Part shown: positions 1 to 16,100 of the stretch, one piece after another | How positions within the stretch are numbered: position 1 is the first letter of the stretch | Layout of the letters: every line of letters starts with the position of its first letter | From: Notospermus geniculatus | Lineage: Eukaryota > Nemertea > Pilidiophora > Heteronemertea > Lineidae | Length of the DNA: 64,000 nt | NCBI GenBank assembly: GCA_002633025.1 | Contig: NMRB01000201.1 | Location: forward strand, 230,804-294,803 | Reading direction: 5' to 3' | The notes under the pieces: generated by a model | Told to the model about the DNA's origin: nothing | Databases searched by the model: none | Seen by the model: only the letters and a program-made list of their open reading frames with translations | Made by a program: the position numbers and the translations under genes

Positions 1-702
1 TGAAGTAGTAGAAATACACAAGTCCTTAAAATGCCGTTTACAACACACGTTAAATACATTGTATACTTTGTATTTATAAGGTTACATTTGTTTATATCCT
101 TTGCCTTTCATGAAAATAATGACAAATAACACCAATATCCTCTCAACTTTGGCAATTTGTTCAACTCTAGCAGTGGGGGCATCACAGAACAGCCTTTCAT
201 GTATATGGCTTGTTAAGAACAGGCAGTCAGGTGTGAGGCATACTACAGTCGAAGTCAACCTTACTTCAACAAGGGCAGAATGTCAGGCCTGTGCAACAGA
301 CACCATATAAACACAATGATTGAACCACAAACCACAGTATTCACCAGTTGACTGAGCACAACCTTGGATTTGCCTCATGGAATGTAACCAAGTTACCCTA
401 ACATCATTAGGTAACTGCGACATGGATTATTTTCCACTGACTTTTGTAGGTTTTCAAGTTTGGTATGTTGCCCTTGTTGAGTGTGCTTAACAAGCCATAG
501 CCATGAAAGGCTGTTGTATGATGCCCCACTGCTAGAGTTTGAACAAATTGCCAAAGTTGAGAGGATATTGGTGTTATTTGTCGTTATTTTCATGAAAGGC
601 AAAGGATATAAACAAATGTAACCTTCTTAATACAAAGTATACAATGTATTTAACATGTGTTGTAAACGGCATTTTAAGGACTTGTGTATTTCTACTACTT
701 TA
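1..702. mobile_element. Long inverted-repeat MITE-like element, about 0.7 kb
   Basis: Bases about 3-230 reappear as the reverse complement at about 470-700. The ends read aagtagtagaaatacacaag at the left and cttgtgtatttctactactt at the right, and the arms stay alignable for more than 200 bases, with small differences, around a short unique centre. This is the form of a non-autonomous terminal-inverted-repeat transposon. It has no coding capacity. The short open frames on its two strands mirror each other, as expected for an inverted repeat. It lies upstream of, or in an intron of, the queuosine-salvage gene. The left flank is cut by the window edge, so no target-site duplication can be read. 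Confidence 0.85.
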
Positions 703-931
703 ATGACATTTTGCAAAGGTCTTTTGTTTCAGTTGAAATAACGGGAAATTCGCCAATTTTTCATTCTTATAATCTAGTTTAACCTCTTAACTAATCACCC
801 TGTGAAAATGGGTTTTGTCACTTTATTATAAATAATCAAAAATTTATTTGGGACAATTCAACCTTAAGTATACAGCCCCTTTAGATTAAACTTCTGTTCA
901 ACTGAGTCATACTGAATATCATCTATTACAG

Positions 932-2810
932 AAATATGATGGAAAATTCACCAACTGCCTCAAACAATGTAACCAGAGCGTCAAGACCATGATTGGTATT
1001 GTGTCAAGAGATTTTCCAACATTTTATGATGTCACAACATTCAAAGGACAAAAAGGTAAATTGTATCTATGTGGTATTGTCAAGTTTTTCTCTTCAGTTA
1101 AATACTTTTGTCCAAAATGTAATTTGACGTTGTTACGGGTAATCACTTGATTGCAGGCTATGGATTACCCGGTATTATAAACAAAACTTCACATTTTCCC
1201 ATTGCTTTACCTCTGTTTTCCAGTTGGTATTTTCAAAAGGATGCAGATTCTGATTGCTGATATATGGTGCTGTTTTGAGGGTCAAGGCCTCGGGACATTT
1301 CATGACATTGACACAGTCACTATGTTTGCAGATTATAGGTAAGTTCATATGGTGTACAAGTACTCATGACATGGAATTGAGAGGTCATACTGCCATAACC
1401 AATATAATCAATTCTTCTCTGACACTCTTTGCGTGGTCCTCAAACACCTCCTCAAGAGAGGCCTAGCTACAAGTCATCCTTCTGGGGAAAGCAACATCCT
1501 GACTTCATTTTCTCACTTTTCCTTGAAATTGTGTCAGAAGAAATTGATTTGATGAGTGAGTAGTACTCTTTCCCATCAGTTCTGAAGTGCATCCTCACAC
1601 CTCAAATGAACCTTCTCTCTCTTCCCTCAGAATTCCCCAGATTTTGAACTACTTTGGAATTCTACAGTACTCAAGTGCGTTGATGGACAAACTGAATAAC
1701 GGTATGTATTTTCATTTCATTTTTCCGTCAGGGCCGACGCTATAGCATTATTGGCCCTGGTAAGTACGGAGGAGGCCATCACAAGCTACCGGTACTCATG
1801 TTCCTCACTTGGATGGGGTATTTTACTTGCCCTTGCAAAGACACAAGGTACAAGGCACCACGGCTTACTGTCCCATGCGACGGACGTGAAGAGCCGGGAA
1901 TGAAATCCCATATGGCCCGGGCTGGATTCGAACCCGGGACCTGCCGCTTGCCAAGCGGACGTGATAACCACTAGGCTATCAGGCTCCTCGATATGGATAT
2001 GTATGTATACTCCAACACAAGGTCACTTTTAGCCTCATGGCGTCAGACTTTGATATTTGTATAGAGAGCAGTTCAGAATACTGTAAACCGTGAAATTTTC
2101 GCGTGCGTTTTATTTTCGCGCTCAAGGGTCAAAACGCGAACATAAATCGCGCGAAAAATACTCCTCTTATTATTCTTTTGAAGCTGAAGGGTTCCAAACG
2201 CGAATATTTATTCTTCGCGAATTCGTAGATCACCAAAATCGTGAACATTTAGCGTCGCGAAAATATCACGGTTTACAGTAGTTTGAAAGTCGCACTGTAC
2301 TACATGTTGCTTTGAGCAGTTCAGAATACATGTACCGGTAGTTTGAAAGGCGCACTGTACTACATGTTGCTTTACCCTGTTATTGGTATATACCAGAGAA
2401 TGAAACTGAAACTGACATATGCTCTCGTATCTGCAGGTACCATGCTTCAAAGTGGTGAAAGGGAGGAGGTTGAACTGAGAGGCTGCAGTATTTGGGCAGT
2501 AGAGGTGAGAAAAGTACAGATATGTCCATTAAACAGAGGAGGAGTACTGACAATCACAAGATTCTCATCACTAAAGTTGCATTTGAAATATAAATTGACG
2601 GTGTTGAATTATCACTAACAAGAGGTTTCATTCTTTTCTCTACAGCTCCTTACTAAAGCACTGAAAGAGTTGGTAAAGAAAGAACCCTCCCTGTCTGATA
2701 CAGTAGTCAATACCATCCTTGTTGACAATTACCTATGGGACTACAGACGAGCACATGACCAGGAGACAAATGACATTCCATTCCATCGGACACGTTGCAT
2801 CTATTACTGA
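932..2810 (+). CDS. QNG1: Queuosine 5'-phosphate N-glycosylase/hydrolase (queuosine salvage protein), 3' exons
   Basis: Five exons join in phase: 932-1055, 1224-1338, 1631-1701, 2437-2504 and 2646-2810, ending at a TGA. Each is bounded by AG and GT. The product matches the C-terminal half of the DUF2419/QNG1 family (human C9orf64), including the blocks AQIL-type RMQILIADIW, TMFADYRIPQIL, EREEVELRGCSIWAVE, VDNYLWDY and the terminal HRTRCIYY. Family members release queuine from queuosine 5'-monophosphate, so that eukaryotes can reuse the micronutrient for tRNA wobble modification. The N-terminal exons lie left of the window or beyond the element at 1-702, so the gene is partial here. The reading frame shows no damage. 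The family call is secure from the C-terminal motifs. The biochemical role is inferred from the family. Confidence 0.93.
1735..1991 (-). mobile_element. tRNA-derived SINE
   Basis: On the minus strand the head contains an A-box-like tagcctagtggttatcacg and a perfect B box, ggttcgaatcc. A body follows (ggctcttcacgtccgtcg ... accccatccaagtg) that recurs at 18292-18550 and 25888-26140 in the other orientation. Three copies with the same head and body make this an interspersed SINE and not a functional tRNA gene. It sits in intron 3 of the queuosine-salvage gene. Confidence 0.85.
2079..2281. mobile_element. MITE with terminal inverted repeats actgtaaaccgtgaa
   Basis: The left end, actgtaaaccgtgaaattttcgcg, mirrors the right end, cgcgaaaatatcacggtttacagt. 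The inside is rich in cgcg and has no coding capacity. It sits in an intron of the queuosine-salvage gene. The sequence flanking it (cagttcagaata ... gtttgaaagtcgcactgtactac) is repeated just downstream at about 2315-2372 without the element, so an empty-site version is present next to the filled one. Confidence 0.8.
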
Positions 2811-4260
2811 TCTCCTCTTCACTTAGCTATTTCCATTGACCAAAGTATGCGTGCATCTTGTTACATGTACATTCCAAATGAAAACTAAATGTGTACGGTA
2901 CATGTATTTATTAGTGAATGGTTGATTCCGCTATTCCAAAGGAAAATGTGCTTTAATCCAATTCCTTGAATGATTCATCCAGTATTTTTTTCTTCCCTTA
3001 TGCCATATGTAATAAGAGTATATCTTTTTTTACAATTTGGTTTATTTTGATGACAGAGTTAGCACTGTGTACCGGTGTAATATGCAATAAAAAAAGACTA
3101 ATTCCATATACATGTATGTATCAAATATTTTATTCTCTGAAGACGTCTGAGAGATTCAACTGAAGTAAAATCTTCACAATAATGTGTGTATGGTAATCAA
3201 CAATCACTCAGCTTCTGCAATGATAATGAAATCATATCTGACATGTCTAGACTAATTCTCTGAAACAGTGCATTGGAAGAATTGATAAAATATTACATCA
3301 AAAGACATGTACACACACAGTGAATGAAAGACTTGCAAATCACTCTGCAATAACTACCAGTGTCAGTTGTCATGGTGCTGTCTGAGAACAAGCAAGATTT
3401 CACAGCTAGAGATGGTCTTTGAGGTACATTGTATCTGGTTCTCATTCATTAAGACCTGTAGTCAGTGGTGCCACAATCTGAATTGGTGCCACCAGTCAGA
3501 TTATGTGACCCTTGGAAGCCCCGGGTTATTATCTCTGGGGTAGGACTTGTGAACACAAAAATCCCCCCTAAGGTGCAAAACAGAAGCACCATGATCAGTT
3601 GTTTCACCTGAGGGATGTTTTCAGGGCTCAAAGTTGCGACCAAATTGGTCGCATTTGCGATCATAAATTCGCAGATGCGCCTGAAGAATATTTCCTTGTC
3701 GCATGTGTGCGATCGTCTTCTTCTCTTATTTTGCGACTACTTTCATCTCTAAGCGAGTGTATTCCTTCCTTAGTTGACTGCGAATAAATGTTTCAGCTCA
3801 GAGAAACTTTATACGCCAGCTGAAGATCGTCAAATGCTGCAAGTGTCCCGACTTCAACATTTTCATCTGACATAGGTTGTTATGTTTCCAAGTCCATTTC
3901 TCTCAAACCCCTGACTGAATTCCTGTACAATCTATTTGGCTGTCATGTAGAAAGAATGCACTTTCCAGTCATATCAAATTTGTTTGCTAGATGTCTTCCA
4001 GTCAGGAGATATTTACTTAAATAACTTATCTCACTTCATAGCCGCATTGGTCATCAACGATCTTTTGGCGCGAAAACTGGGCCACTCCAGTGTCACCATG
4101 GTCACTAATGTATGCAGAGCTGAGAGCACATGTCTGTGCATGAGTCATCAAGTTAGCACTAGATGGCGACACTGCTACTTTGTACAGGGTTTATCAATAA
4201 AACACAACATTTTGCACGATTTCTCTGCAGTGTGCATCACTGTAGAGTGTGTCAGCAATA
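2811..4260. other. 3' flank of QNG1, no gene seen
   Basis: An AATAAA at 3087-3092 is the likely polyadenylation signal of the queuosine-salvage gene. Around 3607-3715 there is a repeat-like segment with gcgacc/ggtcgc alternations. I see no exon with family resemblance or well-formed splice sites on either strand up to the single-N contig join at 4261. Confidence 0.6.
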
Positions 4261-4261
4261 N
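4261..4261. other. Single-N contig join
   Basis: One N is followed at once by ctagccccaattgccaagaag, the same sequence that occurs inside continuous sequence at 6698. The left boundary of the first SelO 5' copy is therefore an assembly join and not a sequenced breakpoint. Confidence 0.85.
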
Positions 4262-4639
4262 CTAGCCCCAATTGCCAAGAAGTCAAGCCACAGTCCAGTG
4301 CTTGTCAATTCTTCTACAGTAATCCAGACAGAAGGAAATCAATCGATCAATCCTGTCCCTCGATCTTCACTCACCGATGTCTCTGTAACAATGTTTTCCC
4401 AGCAAACTTATCAGAAACAATGAGAACATTGAAACTTGTGCCACAGCCACCAGACTGGTCCTCAATTTCCTGAAAAACAAAGTAGACAGAGCGTTAGCCA
4501 GGGCCAAACAGGCTTTAGGCCAACAACAAAATATCATGTACAATGTAGTTATCCTGCCCTATCATAGGCTATTCACCATGTTCACTGTGCCAGCATGCTG
4601 CATCAGCTACAGAAGTTGACGGTCTGACTCTGATATCAT

Positions 4640-4698
4640 GCATTTCTTATGTAGGGTGGTACCCCTCTTAGAAGGGTACCACCCTACATAAGAAATGC
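4640..4698. repeat. Perfect 25-bp-arm hairpin
   Basis: Bases 4640-4664 and 4674-4698 are exact reverse complements separated by a nine-base loop (ctcttagaa). The equivalent place in the second SelO 5' copy, near 7500, keeps only a diverged single arm (ccaccctacttaagaaat). The hairpin is therefore specific to this copy, or was lost from the other. Confidence 0.85.
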
Positions 4699-5334
4699 TA
4701 CGGAGAACACTGACATCACACAAAAAATCACATCATCAATCTTCATGAACATGAATATGATGAACTGATGGGTAATTTACCAAATGAACAGGTTCTAGCT
4801 CTGCTCGTATCTTCTCTTCTATTGCCTCCTTTATATTTGACATCATAAGCTGAGACCTTGATGAAAAGTTTCAGTGTTTTATCAGTTGTCAGACTCTCAT
4901 ATACAGATTCTTGCACGTCTTGACCCAAATGAATTCTCTCGCGCAATGTCAAGTTCAATGGGGAATGGACCTGTCCGGAACGCAGCAAATTCGGAACGAA
5001 TCCTTTCTGTGCTCTGCGCGAGATTGAATCGAAGTACTTCCTTCGTTCAACCTATCAGCAGATCAGTACAATGATCAACATGCATGCATGACATGGAACT
5101 GAAATTCCTCGCTTAAACTTCATTTACAGCGTCATTACGGAGAAAATCACATCGTTCTTCTTTTCGGTAAGTGGAACAAACCCGACTTTGACAGATTACG
5201 CAATGTAAAATATGTAATTTTGTACGGTTATCGAGTAAAATGGGAAGAAAATGTCAAAAATTGTCGATTTTTTTGTGAACGGGACAACGAAAGAAGTACC
5301 ACCAATAGGTGGCCAGCTAGTACATCCGGCGAAA

Positions 5335-6205
<871 letters not shown>

Positions 6206-6697
6206 TGAAAATGTTCAACCATCCCTTATTGCCTGTCTTTTTTATCCTTTCTGCTAATCTAGCTACTATTGTTGCATTGCTAGTTCATACCAGGCATGTA
6301 AAACCGTTAGCAGATGGTCAATACTGTCAATGGTACACATAATGTATCGCTCATCTTACTTCTCATCTGCTTTCTGCTTCTGCCATTGTTCTGGTGTTAA
6401 TGTCTTTTGCTGGAATGCATGGATGGATTTGATTTCCTTTGCTAAGATTCCATTTACTAACCTGAAAGAGTGAATGAATACAAAAGTACCGGGTATTGAA
6501 CTTTATGTCTGTTCTGCTACATTGCCAGGCACAGATTCAAGGGGGGGGGGCACACAGGGACACATGCCCCCCCCCTTTTGGCCAACAAATCTGTGAAATA
6601 TACTGTGAAATCCTGGAATTTGGAGCAAATCTTTGAAATCCACCACGGATTTCAATGTTTAGTAGCACAGGGGCCCCATCTTTTCCCAAATCCTGGC

Positions 6698-11200
<4,503 letters not shown>

Positions 11201-13106
11201 AAGCCCTTTGAATGAAATTTCTGTTGGGTAGTTTCTGCTTGGTAGTTTAATTGACCTGTGATAAGGTGTTCATCCTCTCATGTACCTCGCCAACTGTATA
11301 TCCTCTTTGAATCAATTCCACGGGTTGGGTTCATTTTTAAGATCGGGTCTTATTTGACAGGTGATTGACCGCCTTCTCAACATACATTTTATTAGTGTGA
11401 GATACCGTTTTCATTTATAATATTAATAATAGATTTATTACAACCCTTGTGCAATGTAGAGTGGAACCTCTCTATTAAGGACACCTTCCTGAATTGAGAG
11501 CTGTCCTGATTACAGAGGTCAAAATGAATAGAAATGGCCGGTTTGGAACTGAACTTTGGTGTCCTTAATAGAGAGGTGTCTGCTGAGAGAGGTTCCACTG
11601 AATTTCATAGTTTAGACGACATGTTCGGTAATGGTAATCATGTGATTGTGATTCTTGAGAATGGGAGCTGTCAGCGAGTTGACCACTAGGTGTCACTAGG
11701 GCCCAATTCAATGCATCTAGCGGACCCAGTCATTATCGATCGAGCAGCGATCATAATAGATTTCCTGTACATTTGGTCCGCTAAGACTGTGCTGCCATCT
11801 GTTAGCAATATGCGCGGCTGACTGCTCCTATTGTTGGTATGTCTTATGTTTTATGATGTAGCATTTACTGGAGAATATTTTTAGAATAATAAATCCTGTA
11901 GATGTACTCAAGTGACCCTCTGTCATTCAGTGTCTCTGTCACTCGCTGGGCATGTATTGGTGACCTCGCTGCAACCCTGTCTGATCAGTGACCGTCTGTA
12001 GTAGACAGTGCCTCTCTATCTTTGTTCATGTGCAGTGATCTCAGGAACGAACCTCAGAAAGAATTAAACTCAAAGACAACTGTGACTTTTAAGTGTGTGA
12101 TTTATTGATATGTAACAGTGAGATAACTGGGACGGAATTTGAATATGAATATGAATATTATAGTTTCAATTTGCATCACAAACATGATCACAATGTCAAA
12201 AAACTTTCTTAGTGCTTGCTTCCTTCCTCACCACACACGTGGTGAAAAAGGAAGTGAATGCTGAGAACCAATACCGGTACTATACCCTCCGTAGCAAGAC
12301 TGGCTTATCCGTTAATTAACTCGTCTCCTATTCCTATGATGAGTGCACTGTGAAAGGGTCACGAACCAGTCAAGTTACCGATCTGTACATCCTGCTGAAC
12401 TTTCCTAAAAGTCTATCTTGTGAAGAGGAAATCCTTAGGCAAAGAAGAATGCGTGCATATTACAACATCAATTACTTTTGTTCGAATGTATGGCAGATGA
12501 GCTTGTTCATGAAGATGAGTTTATGTCCGGAAAATATCACCAGAATGGAGAACAGAACAACTCTCCAAATTCCGTGTCTTCGTCTGGTTCTCAATTGGCG
12601 TAGGTTAACAAGCCTGGTCAGCATCAATCAAAATGTTCACAGGTGTAGTGATGAGAATGCCTCCCAGCCCACAATCCCAGTTTATTTTTTGGAGGACACT
12701 CCAAAACAGAGAGATCTGTTTATCACTGCCTCCCTAATTGCCACATGGTGGCTTGTAACATCAATCTGTTGTTTGGAACCATTGGTAAACAGGGGCAGTG
12801 AAAAATATTACACCGGAATGTCCTCTTATCCGATAGGTTTTAGCCATGTGAAGTACTTTACAAAGAAAATAAACAAATGTACGAATAATTCATGGTATGA
12901 AAGTACTGCATTCCCTCCACTAATGACGCTAATGCCACGTTTTTTTTGCCTGACTTAATCGGATTCATTTGCAAGGTTCTCCGAACGAAGCAACACAAGA
13001 TGTTGACCACTTGTTGTCGGTCCCTTTTACATACAGGCCTTTCTTGGTTACTGGAAAAGATCAAATTAGATTTGCAATTAGGCCTTCTGAAATCTGAATA
13101 AGGTAT
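11201..13106. other. Convergent intergenic region between SelO and the modular gene copy
   Basis: It holds 3' flanking sequence of both convergent genes, a hairpin element (11461-11598), and a minus-strand AATAAA (12681-12686) suited to the modular gene. A long plus-strand open frame at 12350-12958 recurs at 19940-20596, but it shows no family resemblance or conserved codon pattern, so I do not call it a gene. Confidence 0.55.
11461..11598. mobile_element. Hairpin MITE, ends gtggaacctctctattaagg
   Basis: The left end, gtggaacctctctattaagg, mirrors the right end, ccttaatagagaggtgtctgctgagagaggttccac, through its inner part and its tip. The second copy is at 19215-19352, inside the 7.6-kb tandem duplicate. 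No coding capacity. Confidence 0.75.
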
Positions 13107-16100
13107 CTACAGTAGGAGAAGTAGAGAGTGACCTGATTCTTTCCTCAGAAGGTTATCATAGTCAGACTGTGGTCTGGTCAGTTCCTTGCCCTTCAACAGG
13201 CCTATCCCTTGGCCTGAGTTTGATTGAGGCCAAGACGATAATCTGTGCAGAGACTCACCTCCCCAGGCAACATTCATTGTCGGACATTTCCAGGTGTCCT
13301 CGGCTGTAATTGTTTCAGGTTTATCAGGTAAGGTGTTGACAAATAGTATCGGCTTGTGCTTGACCAGGATGGCTTGATTCAACTTCGAGCAGTCAGCAAC
13401 TGGATTGCGACTCCAATATTCCTGATCATAAGTGACGACATTATCCAGATTCTTCGCCAGCCCGACTGTCTTTGCATCAATGGTGGGGCGGTTGCTGCCT
13501 AAGTCCTTCTTTTGCTCAAGGCACTGGATGTTGACAACGTTGTCATCAACAGCTGGAGAAAGATGAGTGAGATATTGGCATCCTCCCACAGCAGGATATT
13601 TGTCTCGCTCCTCTTTGTACGCTCGCAGAATGATGTGGATGAAGAGGAGCGAAGTAAAAACCCCTGCTTGGGGAGGATGGATATTGGTGATGCTTCATAC
13701 AGCAATCATCTCAAAAGATACTGAACCTGCAGAACTGAGGCAGATTTCTTGAATTAACGGGAGGTGTAGACAACAAGTTCAAGAGCAGGCAGTTGGATGG
13801 ACTGTTCGGTCAGATTAGTAAGTCTACTAACAAGGGGGATGCCACAAAAGTGCAGGAGGAAGATCAAGTCAAAGACCTAAAAGGACAAAGCAAACTGGCC
13901 TCCAAGTGCAAAATACGACAGCAACACTGGCTCTGAATTAGTCAAATGACAATTTTCTGTCTAGAGGGAATCGCATCAAAACCCATCGACTTACGAGTCC
14001 ACGATTTTCCCATATCCGCCGTGAAAGAACACACTGGCAGTTTCCTGAAAACGCAGAGTAATGTCTCTGTGTGAGTTGAAACAGCCGAACATGGAGAAAT
14101 GAACCCAGTTTGAGGGCCTATATCGTCAACAAGTTGCCTGATTGGCCAATTTTCATAGTTACAGACGGTGGGCAAATAGGACCAGTACGATTTTTTAGTA
14201 CCGTAGTGTGTGGTCTCTATTTTTCCCTGCAAGGGACTGAATGAAAAGATCATCACATGGTCCTAAATATCTCAACTTACCCAACTTCAGGTACCGTGCA
14301 GACATACAGTTCGCAGGTACTTGGGTCAACAATGTAACTTCTTTCAAGGTAAGTGGAAGGAGTGGTACTCTTACAAATATCTGAAACAAGTACATGTGAG
14401 CTACCTAAGTCAAAAGTAAGCTCTAAGCTTTTGAGCGTGTGCTACTCTAGGATCTTGCCCTTACAAGCACTTCTACCTTCGCTCACTCCAATGGAGCCTA
14501 AACATGCTAAAAGGTGAAATGACCATACGCCTAATGTCAAGATGTGTGGTACTCTAGGTACCCACAGTCATAGAGTTGATGTTGATGTAAAAAGCCTGTG
14601 TCCACTCTCCGAACATTTGTTGCTCACAAGGGTTGCTGCCAATCTGGTCTGCCTACGGAGAATGGGTTTAAAGACCATCTTCATCATGATATGATATGTA
14701 GCCAATCACCATGATTACCAATTGAAGAGAATTCCTGTAAAATACCTAGGCTTACCTTCGGGTTTTACATCCGAAGAGATTGCACACCCATTCAGCTTTA
14801 TTCCAAGTTTGTAAGTGTCTGTTTGTTTGCTTGTCTTGGTAGGCAGCAACCTGACGTAGCGGCCCTTGAACCGCTTCTCACCCAAAGCAACCACAGCATA
14901 GTTCTTGTCCTTGTCGAGGGATGCAATGGTGAAAGTCTGAAATAGAACATTGAGCATGGACAGGCTCAAGTTTGACCACCGTTTTGCGAAAGCATAGGCC
15001 CGGGCCTGTCAACAGAAAAACTTCTGCAACTTTTCAGCATCAACTGCTGATTGGTCATATCCCCCACCGATCAAGCCAACATGAAAGTATTGTAAGTCCT
15101 TCTGCAGCAATCATTCCTCTCTCAGGGCAGGACAGGCTGGACATGCCCAATCATGAGTGCTTCTCAGATACTTTTGTGGCAGAAGGCTTAGCTCTGTTGG
15201 GAAATTTACCTTCGGTTTGTCCGGAGCATCGTCAACATAATGCCAAAGCATGCCTTCTTCACTGTATTGCAATTGGAATGCATTGACGTAGTTAGTTTTA
15301 TCGGCAGGATCAGCTATGATAGTGACGCTGGACACCGCGACCTGGTTGCCAAAGTTGACCTGAAGAAAGAGACGTCTTGTAACTTCAGCAAAGAACAGAT
15401 GATCCACGAGTCCTCAGTGCAATATGCTTAGTCAGTTGTCAGAGTAAGAGTTTTCCTTTTTATTTTACAAAAAGATACTTTCATACCACCATTTGATAGT
15501 CAAATACAGAAAATGTAAGACCTACGCCCAGTTGCGAGAAGGTCAATTCCCGGTAACAAAAAACGGCTGCTGGTTGTTGGTTGTGCTCTTACTTGGATGT
15601 ACTCCTTGAACCCGGGTCGTTTCGGGAGCACAAAAGGACTTCGTGCTTTGCCGTCTATTGCGATGGTCGAACCAGATATCTGACAATTTTTGACCTTCGT
15701 GCTGTCTTCCACTCCAAGATTGCTATTGCAAGCTGTTGAAAAGAGAGTAGGCTACCGGTATACATGTATATACAAGTAAAGCAATTTTTGTAACAATCTG
15801 CTCAGCGGAATGATGGCATAGAGGTTGCCATGTCGGCTTGAGCAGTGCAGCGTTCTTTACTTTATCTTACCTTCTGTTCCAAAGGTGAAGTTTGTGAAGG
15901 ACATCTTGGAAGCGTACTTCGGCGTTGCTGCCTTGCCGGTAAAGACTGCGTCCGCTGCAATCGTGACCAATGCATCTGGACTGCCCTTTTCAAATACTTT
16001 GTTGGGATCTACAGCGATACTGAGAACGACCTTGTAGGTGTCGACGAAATAGATCAGAGGAATCTGGAAGTAGGAAAGACGGTAAGGAATTTGCAAAGCC

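Noticed and set aside
12350-12958. 202-codon plus-strand open frame, with a 218-codon counterpart at 19940-20596
   Set aside because: The two copies differ by frame-altering indels near 12600/20190 (ggcgtaggttaac against ggtgtttaaccac), which give unrelated residues. No domain, no splice context. It lies in the 3' flank shared by two convergent genes.
13995-14044. 50-base minus-strand segment with acceptor gcgttttcag and strong donor gtaagt
   Set aside because: Including it breaks the phase between the exon at 14281-14340 (exit phase 1) and the last exon (entry phase 1). Skipping it keeps the frame.
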